Below, piece after piece: positions 21,531-24,207 of a DNA stretch of 24,207 bases (positions within the stretch are counted from its first letter, which is position 1; each line of letters opens with the position of its first letter). This DNA is from Pseudomonadota bacterium. Its GTDB lineage: Bacteria; Pseudomonadota; Alphaproteobacteria; Acetobacterales; Acetobacteraceae. The position numbers and the translations under genes were made by a program. The notes beneath the pieces are model-generated. The model did not search any database. It was not told the origin of the DNA and was given only the letters and a program-made list of their open reading frames with translations. The stretch lies in assembly GCA_021807975.1 (NCBI GenBank), contig JAKBCJ010000013.1, forward strand, positions 1 through 24,207. Reading direction: 5' to 3'.

Positions 21531-21920
21531 TCAGGCCACCGCTTCCGCTTCGATTTCAATCACCCAGCGCGGATCGGCCAGACCGGCGACGATCAGCAGC
21601 GTGGAAGCTGGTGCGTGGGTGCCGAATACATCTGTCCGCGCCTTTCGGTATGCATGCAGCAGATCCCGATCGATCAGGAAGGCGGTGGTCTTGACCACAT
21701 TGGCTACCGTCATGCCATTGGCGGTTAGCACCGCCCGCAAATTGGCCAGCGCCCGGACGACCTGCGCCTCCCGCGACTCCGACACCGAACCGTCGGCCGC
21801 CATGCCCACTTGGCCGGAGATGATAAGACGGCGGTAATCGCCGGTAATCTGGATCGCCTGCGTGTAGCCGGTCGGCTTGGCGACGGCGGGCGGATTGCTT
21901 TTGATGATTTCAGCAGGCAC
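21531..21920 (-). CDS. RidA/YjgF-family protein, apparently lacking the catalytic arginine
   Basis: A 129-residue single-domain protein of the RidA (YjgF/YER057c/UK114) family, normally trimeric. Family marks are ISGQVGMAADGSV (about 34-46), QVVRALANLRAVLTANG (about 53-69), VVKTTAFLIDRD (about 75-86) and the C-terminal VIEIEAEAVA. True imine deaminases have an arginine in the segment PARSCVEV; the matching stretch here is PASTLLIV, with serine at about 106. It therefore probably belongs to a Rid subfamily without imine deaminase activity. The start is a GTG at 21920 with GGGAG seven bases upstream. It lies 30 bases after the MetX-like gene and one base before the AMP ligase start, so it probably serves the same pathway. 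Confidence 0.88.
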   Translation of the reverse strand: MPAEIIKSNPPAVAKPTGYTQAIQITGDYRRLIISGQVGMAADGSVSESREAQVVRALANLRAVLTANGMTVANVVKTTAFLIDRDLLHAYRKARTDVFGTHAPASTLLIVAGLADPRWVIEIEAEAVA

Positions 21921-21950
21921 GTCACGTCTCCCGGTATTGTTGCAGGCGGC

Positions 21951-22979
21951 TCATCGTTCCAGGTGGGCCTGTACTTCCCGCTGGATGAACAGCATATCGA
22001 CAGGATTCGCAACTGGATTACCAGCGCGGTGACCCCAGATGCCGGGTATCGGCCGAAGTACCGCGTCGGCCAGGAACGGCAGCTCCGCTTCGTTGTCGGC
22101 GGTGCGAAAATACAGATCGGTGGCGCCTGGCATCAGCAGAACGCGGGCCCGGATAGCGCGCAGCGCTGCCTCCAGATCGCCCTCATAAAGATTGTTGGCG
22201 CCGATGTCGGCGGCATCCCAGGTCCGCAGTTGGGCATACAGATCGGCGGCGGGACGTAGGCCGAACCTGTCCTCCCAGTCGGTCTTCAAGAAGGACTCCA
22301 GGTCGGCGGCGCCCAGATTAGGCTTTGGCGCCGAACCCAGATGCAGGCCGGCGCGATAGAAATCCTGACTCAGCGCCCACGCTGCGTAGATACGCCCGAA
22401 AGCCCGCTTGGCCGCCCGCGGTTCGGCGGAGAACCGGCCGTTGCCGACATGCTCCGGCGCGGCCTCTAGCGTCGCCATCAGGGAGCGGAGGAACACCTGG
22501 TTATGCACAGCCGTACGGGCGACGCCGCAGTTGACCACGATGCGCTCGACCGCATCCGGAAACAGGGCCGCCCAGTGATAAGCCTGCAAGGCGCCCATCG
22601 ACCAGCCATAGACACAGGCGACGTAATCGATGCCGAACAGCTTCGCCAGGGCTTCCCGCTGAACCCGCACATTGTCATGGACGGTGACCACGGTTGGGTA
22701 ATTATCGGTGTTGGATGGGGACGACGACAGCCCATTGCCGAACATATCGGGGATGACAATGAACCAGCGCGTCGGGTCCAGGATTTTGCCCGGGCCGATC
22801 AGCCACTCCAGGTCCGGATGCTGAGCAGCGTAGCTGGTGGGATAGATGATAACGTTATCGCGCGCCGGGGACAGCGTGCCATGCGTCTTCCAGGACAGTC
22901 TGGCGGATTGTATCCGCGCACCGGATTGAAGGGTGACATCACCCGCTTCGTAGATGCCCTGCCGGTTCGGCCAGTCCAT
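21951..22979 (-). CDS. MetX-like alpha/beta-hydrolase, second subfamily
   Basis: A 342-residue alpha/beta-hydrolase related to homoserine acetyltransferases but distinct from the copy at 3772-4797. The nucleophile elbow is GWSMGA (S127), the acid is in PGATDLYFRT (about 286), and the base is in IWGHRAGNP (about 320). Where true MetX has an NPxTGxPYG stretch, this one has DMFGNGLSSSPSNT followed by VTVHDNVRVQ, typical of a separate hydrolase/acyltransferase branch common in alphaproteobacteria. The acyl substrate is unknown. GAGGGGAACAC directly upstream of the ATG at 22979 is a good ribosome binding site. It is the first gene of a four-gene operon with a RidA-family protein, an AMP ligase and a GST; a hairpin separates it from mbfA. 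Confidence 0.88.
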   Translation of the reverse strand: MDWPNRQGIYEAGDVTLQSGARIQSARLSWKTHGTLSPARDNVIIYPTSYAAQHPDLEWLIGPGKILDPTRWFIVIPDMFGNGLSSSPSNTDNYPTVVTVHDNVRVQREALAKLFGIDYVACVYGWSMGALQAYHWAALFPDAVERIVVNCGVARTAVHNQVFLRSLMATLEAAPEHVGNGRFSAEPRAAKRAFGRIYAAWALSQDFYRAGLHLGSAPKPNLGAADLESFLKTDWEDRFGLRPAADLYAQLRTWDAADIGANNLYEGDLEAALRAIRARVLLMPGATDLYFRTADNEAELPFLADAVLRPIPGIWGHRAGNPVANPVDMLFIQREVQAHLER

Positions 22980-23017
22980 GTGTTCCCCTCTCGCGATCGC
23001 GGGAGCGGAGTATGGGG

Positions 23018-23034
23018 CAGAGTGCCGCGCTCTG
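23018..23034 (-). terminator. Hairpin directly after the mbfA stop codon
   Basis: CAGAG and CTCTG, extended by a G-T and a C-G pair, form a 7-bp stem with a 3-base loop that abuts the mbfA TAA. No T tract follows. The gap to the next start (22980-23034) also contains the palindrome TCGCGATCGCG near 22991. Confidence 0.4.
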
Positions 23035-23991
23035 TTAACTGCTGCCGATCAAAATTCCGACCGCGAATACCAACGCACCGCCGAAAGCCACCTGCAATGT
23101 GGCCGACAGGGGCGGGGTATCCATGTATTTCCAACGTATCCAGGAAATCACCGCCAGTTCGACAATCACCACGCCGATCGCCACCGCCATGGCGGTCCAG
23201 AAATACGGGATCAGAAACGGCAGCGTATGGCCAATGCCGCCGGCGGTGGTCATCAGGCCGCAAATGCCGCCGCGAATCAGCGGGGCGCCACGACCGGTCA
23301 AGCTGCCGTTGTCCGACAGCGCCTCGGCGAAACCCATGGAGATACCGGCACCGACTGACGCCGCCAGTCCCACCAGGAATGTCTCCCATGTGTTGTTGGA
23401 GGCGAAGGCCGCCGCGAACACCGGGGCCAAGGTGGAAACCGATCCGTCCATCAGGCCGGCCAGACCCGGTTGGATAACCCGCAGCACGAATGATTGGCGG
23501 GCGTGCGCGTCTTCGTCACGGCGGACGTTCTCGGGAAGGTTCTCCTCCGTCAACTGGTCCGCACGGTGTTCATGTTCTACCTCGGCGTCGGCGAGGTCAC
23601 CCAGCAGCTTGCGAATCGTCACGTCCTCGCTGCGCGCGGCGGCTCGGCGGTAGAAGCCCTGGGTCTCCGTCTCCATGCTTTCCGCCAGGTTGCGGACGGC
23701 ATCCAGGTTCATCGGCGCCATCTGCCAGACCGGCTTGTGCTGGATGAAGCCGCGGATGTCCTGGCGGCGAATCAGCGGGATGTGTTCGCCGAACTTGCCG
23801 CGGTACACGTCCAGCAGGCGGCGGCGATGATCGCCTTCCTCGGCCGCCATTTCGGTAAAGACTTTGGCGCTGCCAGGATAGTCGGTGCGAAGGCCTTCGG
23901 CGATATCCAGATAGATACGGCCGTCCTCCTCCTCGTTAGCGATAGCAAGGGCGAGGATTTCGCGTTCAGTCAGGTCGGAGAAGTTGCGCAT
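23035..23991 (-). CDS. mbfA: MbfA-type membrane ferritin/VIT1 iron exporter
   Basis: A 318-residue inner-membrane protein joining an N-terminal ferritin/rubrerythrin-like four-helix domain (about 1-155) to a C-terminal VIT1-type transport domain (about 165-318). The diiron site is visible in NEEEDGRIY (about 19-27), EEGDH (E52, H55), ESMETETQGFY (about 104-114) and EVEHEH (E137, H140). The membrane domain begins FVLRVIQPGLAGLMDGSVST, the VIT1 hallmark, and has about five membrane segments. Homologues in Agrobacterium and Bradyrhizobium export iron and protect against iron and peroxide stress, under Irr control. The start at the ATG at 23991 (MRNFSDLTEREILALAI) matches known N termini as I recall them; the frame extends to a TTG at 24018. 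Ribosome binding sites are weak for both. An Irr-like inverted repeat lies 52 bases upstream. Confidence 0.93.
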   Translation of the reverse strand: MRNFSDLTEREILALAIANEEEDGRIYLDIAEGLRTDYPGSAKVFTEMAAEEGDHRRRLLDVYRGKFGEHIPLIRRQDIRGFIQHKPVWQMAPMNLDAVRNLAESMETETQGFYRRAAARSEDVTIRKLLGDLADAEVEHEHRADQLTEENLPENVRRDEDAHARQSFVLRVIQPGLAGLMDGSVSTLAPVFAAAFASNNTWETFLVGLAASVGAGISMGFAEALSDNGSLTGRGAPLIRGGICGLMTTAGGIGHTLPFLIPYFWTAMAVAIGVVIVELAVISWIRWKYMDTPPLSATLQVAFGGALVFAVGILIGSS

Positions 23992-24042
23992 GGGGCGGAA
24001 TGTGGCCGAGATGGACAATCCGTCAAGTAGGGATCGTAATGA

Positions 24043-24057
24043 TGAGAATGCTTCTCA
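24043..24057. promoter_or_regulatory. Irr-like operator upstream of mbfA
   Basis: TGAGAA-TGC-TTCTCA is a perfect 6+3+6 inverted repeat, 52 bases before the mbfA ATG. The core AGAA-N3-TTCT equals the core of the Irr (iron control element) consensus TTTAGAA-N3-TTCTAAA as I recall it, but the outer bases differ. mbfA is a known Irr target in rhizobia, which supports the reading. Confidence 0.5.
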
Positions 24058-24207
24058 AACACTGGCGGTTGTTTGACTGCCCGGGTAGTACGGGGTTTCC
24101 GATTTATTAACCTTTGCCGGCTTATGAATGCGTGCGGCCAGTCTGGAACAAGGTCGAAGTGAGTGGGGTTCTGGCAGCAGAAGCCCCGCTACGATGGTGC
24201 GGACTAC
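24058..24207. other. Right edge, no gene identified
   Basis: The last 150 bases hold no supportable gene. GGGGTTCT (24165-24172) and AGAAGCCCC (24179-24187) can form an imperfect hairpin with one bulge, perhaps the end of a gene outside the window; no T tract follows within view. Confidence 0.35.

Noticed and set aside
24124..24162. A 12-codon open frame (MNACGQSGTRSK) at the right edge
   Set aside because: It has no ribosome binding site or known family and is too short to support as a gene.
1..24207. Mobile elements, CRISPR arrays, defence systems or prophage genes
   Set aside because: I found no spaced repeat array, transposase, integrase, phage protein or terminal inverted repeat. Apart from the internally deleted livK-type gene, the window reads as ordinary chromosomal metabolic DNA.

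Overview
The window looks like chromosomal DNA of a GC-rich alphaproteobacterium. An NrnC-type nano-RNase, an MbfA-type ferritin/VIT1 iron exporter and a Zur-like operator all fit that class. The general style of the proteins suggests Rhodospirillales/Acetobacteraceae, but that rank is inference. I see no insertion sequence, integrase, prophage, CRISPR array or rRNA. The genes are mostly small metabolic units on both strands, and no stretch longer than about 260 bases lacks a gene.

Layout. (1) 35-795 (+): tRNA-Leu(CAG), then nrnC only 11 nt after the tRNA CCA end. (2) 959-2881 (-): a class I ribonucleotide reductase large subunit without an ATP cone, and no small-subunit gene nearby. (3) 3095-4797 (-): a MetX-like acyltransferase/hydrolase and a nitroreductase, overlapping by 4 bases. 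(4) 5006-6618 (+): periplasmic Cu,Zn superoxide dismutase and a luciferase-like flavin oxidoreductase, overlapping by 1 base. (5) 6625-8364: a zinc-type ABC substrate-binding protein (-) and a YgjP-type metallopeptidase (+), divergent around a near-perfect Zur-type palindrome. (6) 8598-9599 (+): an internally duplicated HPP-like membrane protein whose first codons contain a terminator-like hairpin plus eight Ts. (7) 9813-11977 (-): an ArgE-like deacetylase and an aspartoacylase-like hydrolase, divergent from an MBL-fold hydrolase at 12231-13109 (+). (8) 13160-15756 (-): an exported GlcG/DUF336 protein, gpmI and a DUF1348 protein. (9) 15909-19347 (+): a D-aminoacylase-type amidohydrolase, an aldo/keto reductase and an internally deleted livK-type gene. 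(10) 19394-22979 (-): a MetX-like protein, a RidA-family protein, an acyl-CoA-synthetase-like AMP ligase and a glutathione transferase in one tight operon. (11) 23035-23991 (-): mbfA with an Irr-like operator upstream.

Metal homeostasis is the clearest theme: zinc uptake and a Zn peptidase behind a Zur-like box, a Cu,Zn-SOD nearby, and an iron exporter behind an Irr-like box. The best candidates for undescribed biology are the Zur-controlled divergent pair, the terminator-like element in the HPP reading frame, and the MetX-like/RidA/AMP-ligase/GST operon, whose RidA member appears to lack the catalytic arginine. All assignments come from reading motifs and from memory of protein families; no database search was run.
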